Source of the DNA: an uncultured Verrucomicrobiota bacterium
Lineage (GTDB): Bacteria > Verrucomicrobiota > Verrucomicrobiia > Chthoniobacterales > SZAS-18
Direction: 5' to 3'
DNA length: 23,660 nucleotides
Assembly (NCBI GenBank): GCA_937871685.1
Contig: CALMOL010000351.1
Coordinates: 1-23,660, forward strand
The notes under the pieces are model-generated. The model ran no database searches, was not told where the DNA came from, and saw nothing but the letters and a program-made list of their open reading frames with translations. The position numbers were made by a program, and so were the translations under genes. Below are positions 7,290 to 14,826 of the stretch, one piece after another. The first letter of the stretch is position 1, and each line of letters starts with the position of its first letter.

Positions 7290-9797
7290 ATGTTCTCCCT
7301 CCGCCGCCTTGCCCTCCTGCTTGCCATGACCGCGCCCGCCTTCGCTGTGACCCCCGAGTTCCGCGTCTCATGGACGCCGGAGCACCTCATCGTGGAATTC
7401 CAGGGGCCGGCCGAGCACGCCGTCTTCGCGGCGGTGGATTCCACCGGCGATCACACCGGCTCGGCGGTGGTGCCCTTCGCGGCGGGCGGGGAAGGCTCGA
7501 CGCTCTTCCTGGCGATGAAGGCGCAGCGCATCTATGCCGCGCGTCCCGCCGCGGGAGGGCGGTGGGAGCGCTTCGCCCGCGCGTGGCGCGGCACGATGTG
7601 GAGTGATCGCGCTGCTCCGCCGGAGAGTGATCTCGGCGCGGCGCGCGAGGGCGGCACGACGCGGCTGCGCATCGCCCGAAGCGCGCTCGGGAAATCGGCC
7701 GCCATCGGCGTGACGGCGTGGGCGAAGGACCTGCGCGAGAACGGCGGCTGGGGCTCGCTTTCCGCGTCCACCGATCCCGCCGCGCGCACCGGCCAGGGCG
7801 ACGTTTACGTGCCGCACTATCTCGCGATCAACCTCGCCAGCGCCGACGCCCCGAAGCCGACCGGCCGCCTTTCCGCCGGCCGCGGCGAGCGGGTGCGCAT
7901 CTACCAGTGCCTGCCGCGGGTCTTCGGCAACGCGAACGAGACGCGCAAGCCCAACGGCACGATCAAGGAGAACGGCGTCGGCAAGTTCTCCGCCTTCACC
8001 GAGAAGTCCCTCGGCGAGATCAAGGCGATGGGCTTCACGCACCTGTGGCTCACCGGCGTGCTCCAGCAGGCCACGGCCACGGACTACGCCGACATCGGCG
8101 CGCCGGCGGACGACGCCGACCTGCTCAAGGGCCTCGCCGGCTCGCCCTACGCCATCAAGGACTACTTCGACGTGTGCCCCGACTACGCCGACGAGCCCGC
8201 CAAGCGACTGGACGAGTTCCAAGCCTGCGTGCGCCGCGCGCGGGCGGCGGGGCTGCGGGTCATCATTGATTTCGTGCCGAACCACGTCGCGCGCTCCTAC
8301 GCGAGCGACGTGAAGCCCGAGCACGATTTCGGCGCGCGCGGCCAGGGCGGCAAGGGCGACGACCGCGCGAAGTTCTTCGACCCGCAGAACAACTTCTACT
8401 ACCTCCAGCCCGGCCACCCCGGCGGCGGCCCGCCGCTGCGCCTGCCGACGTGGGACCCGGCGCGCAAGGTGGCGCTCTCGCCGACGTGCCAAGTGCCCGG
8501 CGTCCTCTGCGACGGATTCTTCAAGGGCGAGATGGACCATGGCAAGGTCACCGGCAACAACGCCGTCACCTGGGCGCCGGACATCAACACCTGGTATGAG
8601 ACCGTGAAGCTGAACTACGGCTTCGACTTCACCAACGCGCGCGACGGGCGCCACGAGTTCCCGCGCGGCGCGCAGCCGGGCGCACCCGTGCCCGACACCT
8701 GGAAGAAGATGGACGCCGTGCTCGCGCACTGGCAGACGCTGGGCGTGGACGGCTTCCGCTGCGACATGGCGCACATGATCCCGCCGGAGTTCTGGCACTG
8801 GGCCATCGCGCGCGCCCGGACACGGCAGCCCGAGGTATTCTTCGCCGCCGAGGCCTACGACAATGATCCCGCCAAGGTCCCCGGCGGCGACCCGCTGCTG
8901 GAAGCCCTCGCGGGTGGCCGGGGCAACGTGATGTTCAACCTGCTCAACGCCGGCTTCGACGCGGTGTATGACGATCCGTCCTACAAGGTGCTCAAGCGCA
9001 TCTACGAGCAGGGCGCGTGGGCCAACGACCTCGACCGCGAGCTGGGCGAGCCCTTCATCGCCGAGAACTCGCTGCGCTACGCCGAGAACCACGACGAGGT
9101 GCGCCTCGCCTCGCCGCGCGAGTGGGCCGCCGTGGGCATGGACGTGGGCCGCCCCGTGAGCGCGATCCTGTGGGGCATGACGCGCGGCCCGGCGATGCTG
9201 TATTCCGGCCAGGAAGTCGGCGAGCCCGCGGCCGGCGCGGAAGGCTTCGGCGGCGATGACGCGCGCACCACGATCTTCGACTACTGGTCGATGCCCGAGT
9301 TCAACAAATGGACGAACGGCGGGGCCTTCGACGGCGGAAAACTGTCCGACCAGCAAAGGAGCCTGCGCGCCTTTTACGCACGCCTCGCGCGTCTCGCCGG
9401 CGAGCCCGCCTTCCGCGACGGCAACCTCTTCCTCCTCAACGGCGCGAACAACCAGAGCCGCGCCTTCGGCCGCCTGCCCGGGGAGGGCGCGAGCGGCCAC
9501 TGGATGTCCGCGTTCTTGCGCCACGACCGCGCGAGCGGCCAGAAGTTCCTCGTGGTGGCAAACCTCCACCGCTCCGAGACCTTCCGCGACGTGCAGGTGC
9601 GCCTGCCGGCCGCCGCGCTGGATTTCCTCGCCGTGCCCCGCGACGCCACGAAGCGCCCGCTGATCTTCCGCGACCGCTTGGCGGAGACGGACAGCTTGGC
9701 GGCAAAGGCCACGCCCGCCGAACTGCCCGAATCCGGCCTCAAGCTCCCCGCCGTGCCGCCGCTCTCGGCGTTGTATCTGGAGATCACGGGAGAGTAA
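7290..9797 (+). CDS. Secreted GH13 alpha-amylase family glycoside hydrolase
   Basis: 835 residues. A signal peptide (MFSLRRLALLLAMTAPAFA) makes the ATG at 7290 the natural start, although an in-frame TTG lies 15 nt upstream. After an N-terminal domain of about 190 residues that I do not recognise, the GH13 barrel shows all four conserved regions: I, DFVPNHVA (327-334); II, GVDGFRCDMAH with nucleophile D492; III, FFAAEAYD with acid/base E521; IV, ENHDEVR with D602. The catalytic triad is complete, so an active alpha-glucan hydrolase or transglycosidase is expected. A C-terminal beta domain follows (FLVVANLHRSETFRDVQVRLP). The subfamily and exact substrate cannot be read from this. No other polysaccharide genes adjoin it. 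It is followed by a repeat-rich gap. Confidence 0.9.
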   Translation: MFSLRRLALLLAMTAPAFAVTPEFRVSWTPEHLIVEFQGPAEHAVFAAVDSTGDHTGSAVVPFAAGGEGSTLFLAMKAQRIYAARPAAGGRWERFARAWRGTMWSDRAAPPESDLGAAREGGTTRLRIARSALGKSAAIGVTAWAKDLRENGGWGSLSASTDPAARTGQGDVYVPHYLAINLASADAPKPTGRLSAGRGERVRIYQCLPRVFGNANETRKPNGTIKENGVGKFSAFTEKSLGEIKAMGFTHLWLTGVLQQATATDYADIGAPADDADLLKGLAGSPYAIKDYFDVCPDYADEPAKRLDEFQACVRRARAAGLRVIIDFVPNHVARSYASDVKPEHDFGARGQGGKGDDRAKFFDPQNNFYYLQPGHPGGGPPLRLPTWDPARKVALSPTCQVPGVLCDGFFKGEMDHGKVTGNNAVTWAPDINTWYETVKLNYGFDFTNARDGRHEFPRGAQPGAPVPDTWKKMDAVLAHWQTLGVDGFRCDMAHMIPPEFWHWAIARARTRQPEVFFAAEAYDNDPAKVPGGDPLLEALAGGRGNVMFNLLNAGFDAVYDDPSYKVLKRIYEQGAWANDLDRELGEPFIAENSLRYAENHDEVRLASPREWAAVGMDVGRPVSAILWGMTRGPAMLYSGQEVGEPAAGAEGFGGDDARTTIFDYWSMPEFNKWTNGGAFDGGKLSDQQRSLRAFYARLARLAGEPAFRDGNLFLLNGANNQSRAFGRLPGEGASGHWMSAFLRHDRASGQKFLVVANLHRSETFRDVQVRLPAAALDFLAVPRDATKRPLIFRDRLAETDSLAAKATPAELPESGLKLPAVPPLSALYLEITGE

Positions 9798-9814
9798 GCT
9801 TGGCGCTCGCAAGC
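9798..9814 (+). terminator. Possible weak hairpin after the GH13 gene
   Basis: GCTTG (9798-9802) and CAAGC (9810-9814) can form a 5-bp stem around a 7-nt loop, starting directly after the stop codon. No T-run follows, so it is at best a factor-dependent terminator or mRNA end structure. Confidence 0.25.
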
Positions 9815-9842
9815 CGGGGGGCGGGCGTCTCCAGGGGAGGGG

Positions 9843-10160
9843 AGCCGATCCGGCTGCCCGGTGGCCTTCGGCGAAGGCTTGCCCTGGTCCTGCGCAGGAC
9901 GGTTTTGATCCTGCGCAGGACCAAATTCGTCCTGCGCAGGCTTCGCGAGGTCCTGCGCAGGACCAATTTCATCCTGCGCAGGACCCCAAGGGGTCCTGCG
10001 AAGACTTGGGAGAGACTCTGCGCAAGACGGTTTTGATCCTGCGCAGGACTAAAACCGTCCTGCGCAGGACCAGGACCCATCCTGCGCAGGGCGCATTTGG
10101 TCCTGCGCAGGACGCGGTGGATTCTCGCGAGAGCCTCCAAAAGCCTCCCGAGGACGGTTT
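9843..10160. repeat. Array 1: 21-22 bp phased palindromes (TCCTGCGCAGGA)
   Basis: A perfectly self-complementary 12-mer, TCCTGCGCAGGA, often extended to GTCCTGCGCAGGAC, recurs with 9-10 bp spacers. Units begin at 9888, 9909, 9930, 9951, 9972, 9994, 10016, 10037, 10058, 10080, 10101, 10122 and 10143. Seven are exact (9888, 9909, 9951, 9972, 10037, 10058, 10101), two differ at the last base (9930, 10080) and four are diverged. Intervals are 21 or 22 bp, mean 21.25, which is two turns of B-DNA. Spacers tend to be A/T-richer (CGGTTTTGA twice, CCAAATTCG, CTAAAACCG). Two hairpin-forming stretches at 9843-9855 and 9864-9878 keep the spacing but not the sequence. The array fills most of the 453-bp gap between the GH13 gene and asd, ending about 90 bp before the asd start. 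The intervals of 22 break any reading frame, so it is not a coding repeat. Confidence 0.9.
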
Positions 10161-10250
10161 CGGGCCGCGCCGTGACCGGCGGGGCCAGGGCGCGGGTGCG
10201 TCCGCCCTTGGCCTGGAAGCGGAACGCGCTACCGTCGCGGCCCTTTCTTC

Positions 10251-11246
10251 ATGAACCCTCGCCACGTCGCCATCGTCGGCGCCACGGGCGCGGTCGGGCA
10301 GGAGTTGCTCGACGTGCTCGCGCGCCGCGCCTTTCCCGTCGCCTCGCTCCGGCTGCTCGCCTCGCCGCGCTCGGCGGGCAAGCGCCTGCGCTTCGCCGGC
10401 GAGGAGATTTCCGTGGAGCCATTGGGCGCGGATTCCTTCCGCGGCATGGACCTCGCCATCTTTTCCGCCGGCGGCGGAACGGCGAAGGAGTGGGCGCCCC
10501 GGGCCGTCGCGGATGGCGCCGTGGTCGTGGACAACTCGTCCGCGTTCCGCCTGGAGCCGGGCGTGCCGCTGGTGATCCCGGAGATCAATGCCGCCGCCGC
10601 GAAGGATCACCAGGGCATCCTCGCCAATCCGAATTGCACCACCGCGGTGGCGCTCATGGCGCTCGCGCCCCTGCACCGCGCGTTTGGGCTGAAGCGCGTG
10701 TTCGCGTCGAGCTACCAAGCCGTGTCCGGCACCGGGGCGAAGGCGATCGAGGAGCTGCGCCGGCAGGTTTCCGACCTCGCCGCCGGCCGCCCCGCGACGG
10801 CCGAGGTGTATCCGCACCAGATCGCCTTCAACGTGCTGCCGCACGTGGACGTGTTCGGCGAGAATGGCTACACGCGCGAGGAAATGAAGTTCCTCCACGA
10901 GGGGCGCAAGATCCTCGGCCATCCCGGCCTGCGCGCCTCGATGACCTGCGTGCGGGTGCCGGTGTTTCGCGCCCACGCGGTGGCGCTGAGCGCGGAGTTC
11001 GAGCGCGAGCCGGACCTCGCCGAGGCGCGCGACGTCCTCGCCAAATTCCCCGGCCTGCGGATCAACGACGACCCCGCGCGCAACGCCTACCCGATGCCGC
11101 TCCGGTGCGCCGGCCAGGACGACTGCGAGGTGGGCCGCCTGCGCCGCGACCTCGCGCTGGAAAACGGCCTCGCGCTGTGGGTGTGCGGCGACCAGCTCCT
11201 CAAGGGCGCCGCGCTCAACGCCGTGCAGATCGCCGAGCTGCTTTGA
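10251..11246 (+). CDS. asd: Aspartate-semialdehyde dehydrogenase
   Basis: 331 residues. Makes L-aspartate 4-semialdehyde from 4-phospho-aspartate with NADPH, the branch point to lysine/diaminopimelate, threonine and methionine. The N-terminus has the dinucleotide motif VAIVGATGAVGQELL (residues 6-20). DNSSAFR and PLVIPEIN follow, then ANPNCTT with catalytic C129. The dimerisation/catalytic domain shows SSYQAVSGTGAKA, an AFNVLPHVD-ENGYTREEMK block, and VRVPVFRAHA with the active-site H242. Length matches the family. The first ATG coincides with the first conserved residues. A palindrome array ends about 90 bp upstream and could influence its transcription, but no sigma-70 promoter stands out. 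It is followed after 72 bp by the UVR-motif gene on the same strand. Confidence 0.96.
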   Translation: MNPRHVAIVGATGAVGQELLDVLARRAFPVASLRLLASPRSAGKRLRFAGEEISVEPLGADSFRGMDLAIFSAGGGTAKEWAPRAVADGAVVVDNSSAFRLEPGVPLVIPEINAAAAKDHQGILANPNCTTAVALMALAPLHRAFGLKRVFASSYQAVSGTGAKAIEELRRQVSDLAAGRPATAEVYPHQIAFNVLPHVDVFGENGYTREEMKFLHEGRKILGHPGLRASMTCVRVPVFRAHAVALSAEFEREPDLAEARDVLAKFPGLRINDDPARNAYPMPLRCAGQDDCEVGRLRRDLALENGLALWVCGDQLLKGAALNAVQIAELL

Positions 11247-11318
11247 CGCTCACGACGACGGCTCTGCCGCGCCGAAACTTTGACGCGCGGGCGCGGCGCG
11301 CTTTTATTGCCCGTTGAC

Positions 11319-12071
11319 ATGAGCCTCGACCTCAACGGCATCCTCTCCGGCTGGGCCTTCGAACCGGGCCAGATCAAGGTCCGGCGCGTCTCCGGCCTCG
11401 ACGGGCGCGACAAGATCCAACTGCGCATCGACCTCGGCATCCTCCAGATGGAGATGAGCGGCCGGCCCGACGGCGTGCGCCCGCGCGGCGCGGAGTCGCT
11501 CTTCGCCTGGCACCAGAAGAAGGCGCGCGAGGCGGAGGGCCGCGGCGACGAGTTTTCCCTCTCGGCCGAGGACTGCGCCGAGCTGCAGCAGGAGGGCATC
11601 CAGTATTACCACCGCTACCTCGCGCTCTACCAGATGAAGGAGTTCGCCGGCGTGGTGCGCGACACGCAGCGCAACCTCGACCTCTTCTCCTTCGTCGCCG
11701 AGCACGGCGAGCGCGAGGAGCTGGGGCAGGCCTTCCAGCAGTTCCGCCCGTATGTGCTGATGATGCAGACGCGCGCCCGCGCCGGCCTGGAGCTGGAGAA
11801 CGACAACTACGGCGCCGCCATCCGCGCCATCGAGAAGGGGCGCGACGCCATCGTGGACTTCTTCAAGAGCACCGGCCGCGAGGAAGCCGCCGCCGAGAGC
11901 GCCGAGGTGTCCGCGCTCGACGAGCTGCTGGAGGAAGTGCAGCAGAAGCGCCCGCTCACGAAGATCGAGAAGCTCAAGCAGGAGCTCGACCAAGCCGTCG
12001 CCGTGGAGGCCTTCGAGCAGGCCGCCAAGCTGCGCGACGCCATCCGCGAGCTGGAAGGCCGCGAGGCCTGA
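11319..12071 (+). CDS. UVR (UvrB/UvrC) motif-containing protein
   Basis: 250 residues, soluble. The last 35 residues (LTKIEKLKQELDQAVAVEAF followed by EQAAKLRDAIRELE) are a UVR motif, the short helical hairpin by which UvrB contacts UvrC and which also occurs in unrelated regulators. The rest is not a nuclease or helicase: residues 1-60 look like a small beta domain (GQIKVRRVSGLDGRDKIQLRIDLGILQMEMSG), and residues 65-190 are helical with TPR-like spacing (YYHRYLALYQMKEFAGVVRDTQRN). I recall similar proteins from Verrucomicrobiota and Planctomycetota, without known function. An open frame extends upstream to 11280, but the ATG at 11319 begins the conserved-looking MSLDLNGILSGW. It follows asd by 72 bp and may share its transcript; convergent with the next gene. 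Confidence 0.75.
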   Translation: MSLDLNGILSGWAFEPGQIKVRRVSGLDGRDKIQLRIDLGILQMEMSGRPDGVRPRGAESLFAWHQKKAREAEGRGDEFSLSAEDCAELQQEGIQYYHRYLALYQMKEFAGVVRDTQRNLDLFSFVAEHGEREELGQAFQQFRPYVLMMQTRARAGLELENDNYGAAIRAIEKGRDAIVDFFKSTGREEAAAESAEVSALDELLEEVQQKRPLTKIEKLKQELDQAVAVEAFEQAAKLRDAIRELEGREA

Positions 12072-12104
12072 GGCGGAGGTCGCGGCGGTAGCCTCGCGGC
12101 GCGC

Positions 12105-12533
12105 TCAAGGCTTTGCCTTCGCGCGCGCCTGCACATGAATCTCCGGCGGGGCCGCGGGGAAATACTTGAACAGAGCGGGGCAGAGCCAGCCCTCGACGCC
12201 TTTCTCCGGCCACGAATACCAAAAGCCCCCTCGCTCCGCGCGTCCTCGGGTGAACCGCACCTCCGAGCCAGGAAAAGATTGGGCGGAGAAAATCAAGGTG
12301 AAGCCTTCCTCCGCGTGAGGCAGGCCAGTCGAGAGCAGGTCCATGATCCGGTCCGCCCCGGCGACGAATGGCTCCTGGCGTAATCCCACGCGCGGGTCAT
12401 CGAAGACCCACATGCCGTCCTTCTTGTAGGGCGCGATGATGAGCAGGAAATTCGCCGGCGGTTTTTCCTCGGCGCGCAAGCAAGCACCGCCGAGCACCAA
12501 TGCCGTTATCAGGGGAAGCAGGCGAAAGAGCAC
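12105..12533 (-). CDS. Small exported conserved protein (DUF6717-like)
   Basis: 142 residues. The N-terminus (MLFRLLPLITALVLGGACLRA, then E) is a signal peptide with a cysteine at position 18 that is not in a convincing lipobox. The mature part (LLIIAPYKKDGMWVFDDPRVGLRQEPFVAGADRIMD, AEEGFTLIFSAQSFPG, GWLCPALFKYFPAAPPEIHV) resembles a widespread family of unknown function that I believe is DUF6717; this was recalled, not searched. It starts 38 bp after the tdh stop on the same strand, so it is probably the second gene of that transcript. Its 3' end is convergent with the UVR-motif gene across 33 bp. No catalytic motif is visible. Confidence 0.65.
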   Translation of the reverse strand: MLFRLLPLITALVLGGACLRAEEKPPANFLLIIAPYKKDGMWVFDDPRVGLRQEPFVAGADRIMDLLSTGLPHAEEGFTLIFSAQSFPGSEVRFTRGRAERGGFWYSWPEKGVEGWLCPALFKYFPAAPPEIHVQARAKAKP

Positions 12534-12571
12534 GGGTTAAAAGGTGAAGCGCGGTGCCCGCGGCGTTGAGG

Positions 12572-13609
12572 CTAATCCGCCCACTTCATCACGATCTTGC
12601 CGCTCTGGCCCGAGCGCATCAGCTCGAAGCCCTCGCGGAAATCCTCGGCGGCGATGCGGTGCGTGATCACGCCCGACACGTCCAGGCCGCTCTGGATCAT
12701 CGCGGTCATCTTATACCACGTCTCATACATCTCGCGGCCGTAGATGCCCTTGATGGTGAGCATGTTGAAGACGACGAGGTCCCAGTCGATGGGCGCGCTT
12801 TTCCCGATGATGCCGAGCAGCGCGATCTTCCCGCCGTGGCACATCGTGGAGAGCATCTGCGAGAAGGCGGCCACGTTTCCGCTCATCTCCAGGCCCACAT
12901 CGAAGCCCTCCTTCATGCCGAGTTCCTTCATCACGTCGGCGAGCTTCTCTTCCTTCACGTTCACCGTGCGCGTGGCGCCGAGCTTCTTGGCGAGGCCGAG
13001 GCGGTAGTCGTTGAGGTCCGTGACCACGACGTGCCGGCCGCCGGCGTGCTTGGCGATGGCGGCGGCCATGCAGCCGATGGGGCCGGCGCCGGTGATGAGC
13101 ACGTCCTCGCCGAGCACGTCGAAGGAGAGCGTGGTGTGCGTGGCGTTGCCCAGCGGGTCGAAGCAGGAGAGGACGTCCAGCGGGATGTTCTCGTCGCAGT
13201 GCCACACGTTGGTCTCCGGGATGCACAGGAACTCGGCGAAGGCGCCGGGCCGGTTCACGCCCACGCCCTGCGTGTGCGCGCAAAGGTGGCGGCGGCCGGC
13301 CAGGCAGTTGCGGCAGCGCCCGCACACCACATGCCCTTCGCCGGAGACCAGCTCGCCGACGTGGAAGTCGTGGACGTGCGAGCCGACGGCCTCGATGCGC
13401 CCGACGAACTCATGGCCCACGACCATGGGCACCGGGATGGTCTTCTGCGCCCACGCGTCCCAGTTGTAGATGTGCACGTCGGTCCCGCAGATGGAGGCGC
13501 GCAGCACGCGGATGAGCACGTCGTCCTCGCCCATCGTGGGCACGGGCACCTCCTCCAGCCAGAGTCCGGGTTCGGCGTGTTTCTTGACGAGGGCGCGCAT
13601 CGTGGTCAT
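12572..13609 (-). CDS. tdh: L-threonine 3-dehydrogenase
   Basis: 345 residues from the ATG at 13609 (a TTG two codons upstream is a weaker option). Zinc-dependent medium-chain dehydrogenase oxidising L-threonine to 2-amino-3-ketobutyrate with NAD+, in the cytoplasm. It follows the E. coli enzyme closely: ASICGTDVHIYNWD (catalytic-zinc cysteine and Thr-His pair), TIPVPMVVGHEFVG, the four structural-zinc cysteines in CGRCRNCLAGRRHLC, GVGVNRPGAFAE, the NAD-binding GAGPIG, and GMKEGFDVGLEMSG and KGIYGREMYETWYKM. The last two motifs separate true Tdh from other alcohol dehydrogenases. The usual partner kbl (2-amino-3-ketobutyrate CoA ligase) is not next to it. It is followed by the small exported protein and is divergent from the PEP-CTERM gene. 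Confidence 0.95.
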   Translation of the reverse strand: MTTMRALVKKHAEPGLWLEEVPVPTMGEDDVLIRVLRASICGTDVHIYNWDAWAQKTIPVPMVVGHEFVGRIEAVGSHVHDFHVGELVSGEGHVVCGRCRNCLAGRRHLCAHTQGVGVNRPGAFAEFLCIPETNVWHCDENIPLDVLSCFDPLGNATHTTLSFDVLGEDVLITGAGPIGCMAAAIAKHAGGRHVVVTDLNDYRLGLAKKLGATRTVNVKEEKLADVMKELGMKEGFDVGLEMSGNVAAFSQMLSTMCHGGKIALLGIIGKSAPIDWDLVVFNMLTIKGIYGREMYETWYKMTAMIQSGLDVSGVITHRIAAEDFREGFELMRSGQSGKIVMKWAD

Positions 13610-13768
13610 GGGCAATCGGGAGGTCCGCCGGGGGGAAGGCGGCCGGGACGATGCCTTCGGACGCGCCTCGTTGGCAAGCCCGTGGACCTGGAAAAGTGAG
13701 AGCTGCCTCGGACTTCGGGCGAAGCCGGAACCCTCTCCATGCGTTCAACGTCCGCACCCCGCCCTACG

Positions 13769-13791
13769 TATAAATACCATAGCGATTTATA
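13769..13791. promoter_or_regulatory. AT-rich inverted repeat upstream of the PEP-CTERM gene
   Basis: TATAAAT (13769-13775) and ATTTATA (13785-13791) are perfect inverted repeats around a 9-bp spacer, in an AT-rich island of an otherwise very GC-rich region. The dyad is 54-76 bp before the ATG of the PEP-CTERM gene and about 160 bp before tdh on the other strand. Both arms resemble -10 elements, but no -35 match at good spacing is visible. It is an operator and/or promoter candidate. Confidence 0.4.
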
Positions 13792-13844
13792 AGAATGATA
13801 CAAGCTCGGCGTTACCATGTGGCGCCATCAACCCTTCGTTTCAC

Positions 13845-14588
13845 ATGAACTCCAAATCTCTCCTTCTCGTCGGAATCACCTTCCTCGGCCTTTCTCCGGC
13901 CCTCGCGCCCAGCGTCCTGGGACAAAACGTCGTCTTCGTCAAAGACGCCAGCTTCGAGGGCATCACGTCGTTCACCACCACGACGGCCGCGGGCGGCCTC
14001 GTCAACGGCTCCATCGGTGCGTGGACCACCGCGGCGAACACCGGCGTCCTCCCTGTCACCGGGGCCACCGGCAGCGCTGCCGTCACCTCGGGTGCGACGT
14101 CCGCTTCCAGCGGCACCTTCGCCACGACTTTCTCGTTTACGGGCCTGACCACCGCGGCGAGCATCACCCAGCAACTGACGACCGCGGGAGGGGCCGCCAT
14201 CAATTTCGTCCCCAACTCCATTTACTCGCTATCGATTGACATCAATCCTTCCACCTTCGCCCTCTCGCTGGCCAACACCAACATCGCGCTCCTGAACAAC
14301 GGGGTCGTGTTTGCCACTCTTTCCGGCGCCAACATTCTCACCCAGTTGCTCGCCGGCACGGCCACCTATCAAACCGTGACGCTGAACGCCTTCAGCGGCC
14401 TCGCGACCGGCCAGGTGGGCATCCAAGTCAGCACCGTCAATGGCGCCAGCGTCACGGCGGGCAGCTTCCTCGTGGACAACGTGCGCCTCACCCAGACGCC
14501 GATCCCGGAGCCCTCGACCATCGCCGCCTCGCTGGCGGGCGCCGGCCTGCTCGGCTTGGTGATGCGCCGCCGCCGCGCGTTGGCCTGA
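13845..14588 (+). CDS. PEP-CTERM sorting-signal exported protein
   Basis: 247 residues. The start at 13845 gives a signal peptide (MNSKSLLLVGITFLGLSPALAPSVLGQ). The C-terminus is a textbook PEP-CTERM tail: IPEPSTI, a hydrophobic stretch (AASLAGAGLLGLV) and the basic end MRRRRALA. Such proteins are cut and anchored or released by an exosortase at the envelope, often in exopolysaccharide-producing bacteria. The exosortase is not in this window. The body is rich in Thr, Ser, Ala and Gly with few charges, and ends in FLVDNVRLTQT; this is a layout common in secreted beta-sandwich, carbohydrate-binding-like PEP-CTERM proteins, though no specific domain can be named. The gene stands alone, between an AT-rich dyad upstream and an intrinsic terminator downstream, so it is probably monocistronic. 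Confidence 0.88.
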   Translation: MNSKSLLLVGITFLGLSPALAPSVLGQNVVFVKDASFEGITSFTTTTAAGGLVNGSIGAWTTAANTGVLPVTGATGSAAVTSGATSASSGTFATTFSFTGLTTAASITQQLTTAGGAAINFVPNSIYSLSIDINPSTFALSLANTNIALLNNGVVFATLSGANILTQLLAGTATYQTVTLNAFSGLATGQVGIQVSTVNGASVTAGSFLVDNVRLTQTPIPEPSTIAASLAGAGLLGLVMRRRRALA

Positions 14589-14624
14589 AGACTCTGGCAG
14601 CCAACCAATCGTCACCGAATCATC

Positions 14625-14655
14625 AGCCCCGGCGGGACTTCCCCCGGGGCTTTTT
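14625..14655 (+). terminator. Rho-independent terminator of the PEP-CTERM gene
   Basis: AGCCCCGG (14625-14632) pairs perfectly with CCGGGGCT (14644-14651) around an 11-nt loop, followed by a run of five T (14651-14655). It begins 36 bp after the stop codon and is the clearest intrinsic terminator in the window. Confidence 0.85.
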
Positions 14656-14826
14656 GCTGCCGTGAAGCCAACGCGGCGCGAGAGCCGCGAGAACAGACAA
14701 ATTCGCGAGTGCTCCTGCAAGACCCGGCCGGGGCCACGCTTGGACCGGACTGGGCAACGGCCGAAGCGTTGCGCTGTGCCCCAAGGGCACCTGCGATGCT
14801 TGCCGGCCGTGCGATCTTCTGAGGCC

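Noticed and set aside
7368..9812. Minus-strand open frame of 814 codons opposite the GH13 gene
   Set aside because: The plus strand carries all four GH13 catalytic regions. The antisense translation has no motif and biased composition.
9784..10140. Open frames reading LRRT-type heptads through array 1 on both strands
   Set aside because: Unit spacing alternates between 21 and 22 bp, which breaks the frame, and no start signal or conserved domain is attached. The repeats are best seen as DNA elements.
9888..10154. CRISPR array
   Set aside because: Spacers are only 9-10 bp, the repeat is a fully palindromic 12-mer, and no cas gene is near. The same holds for 17876-18163.
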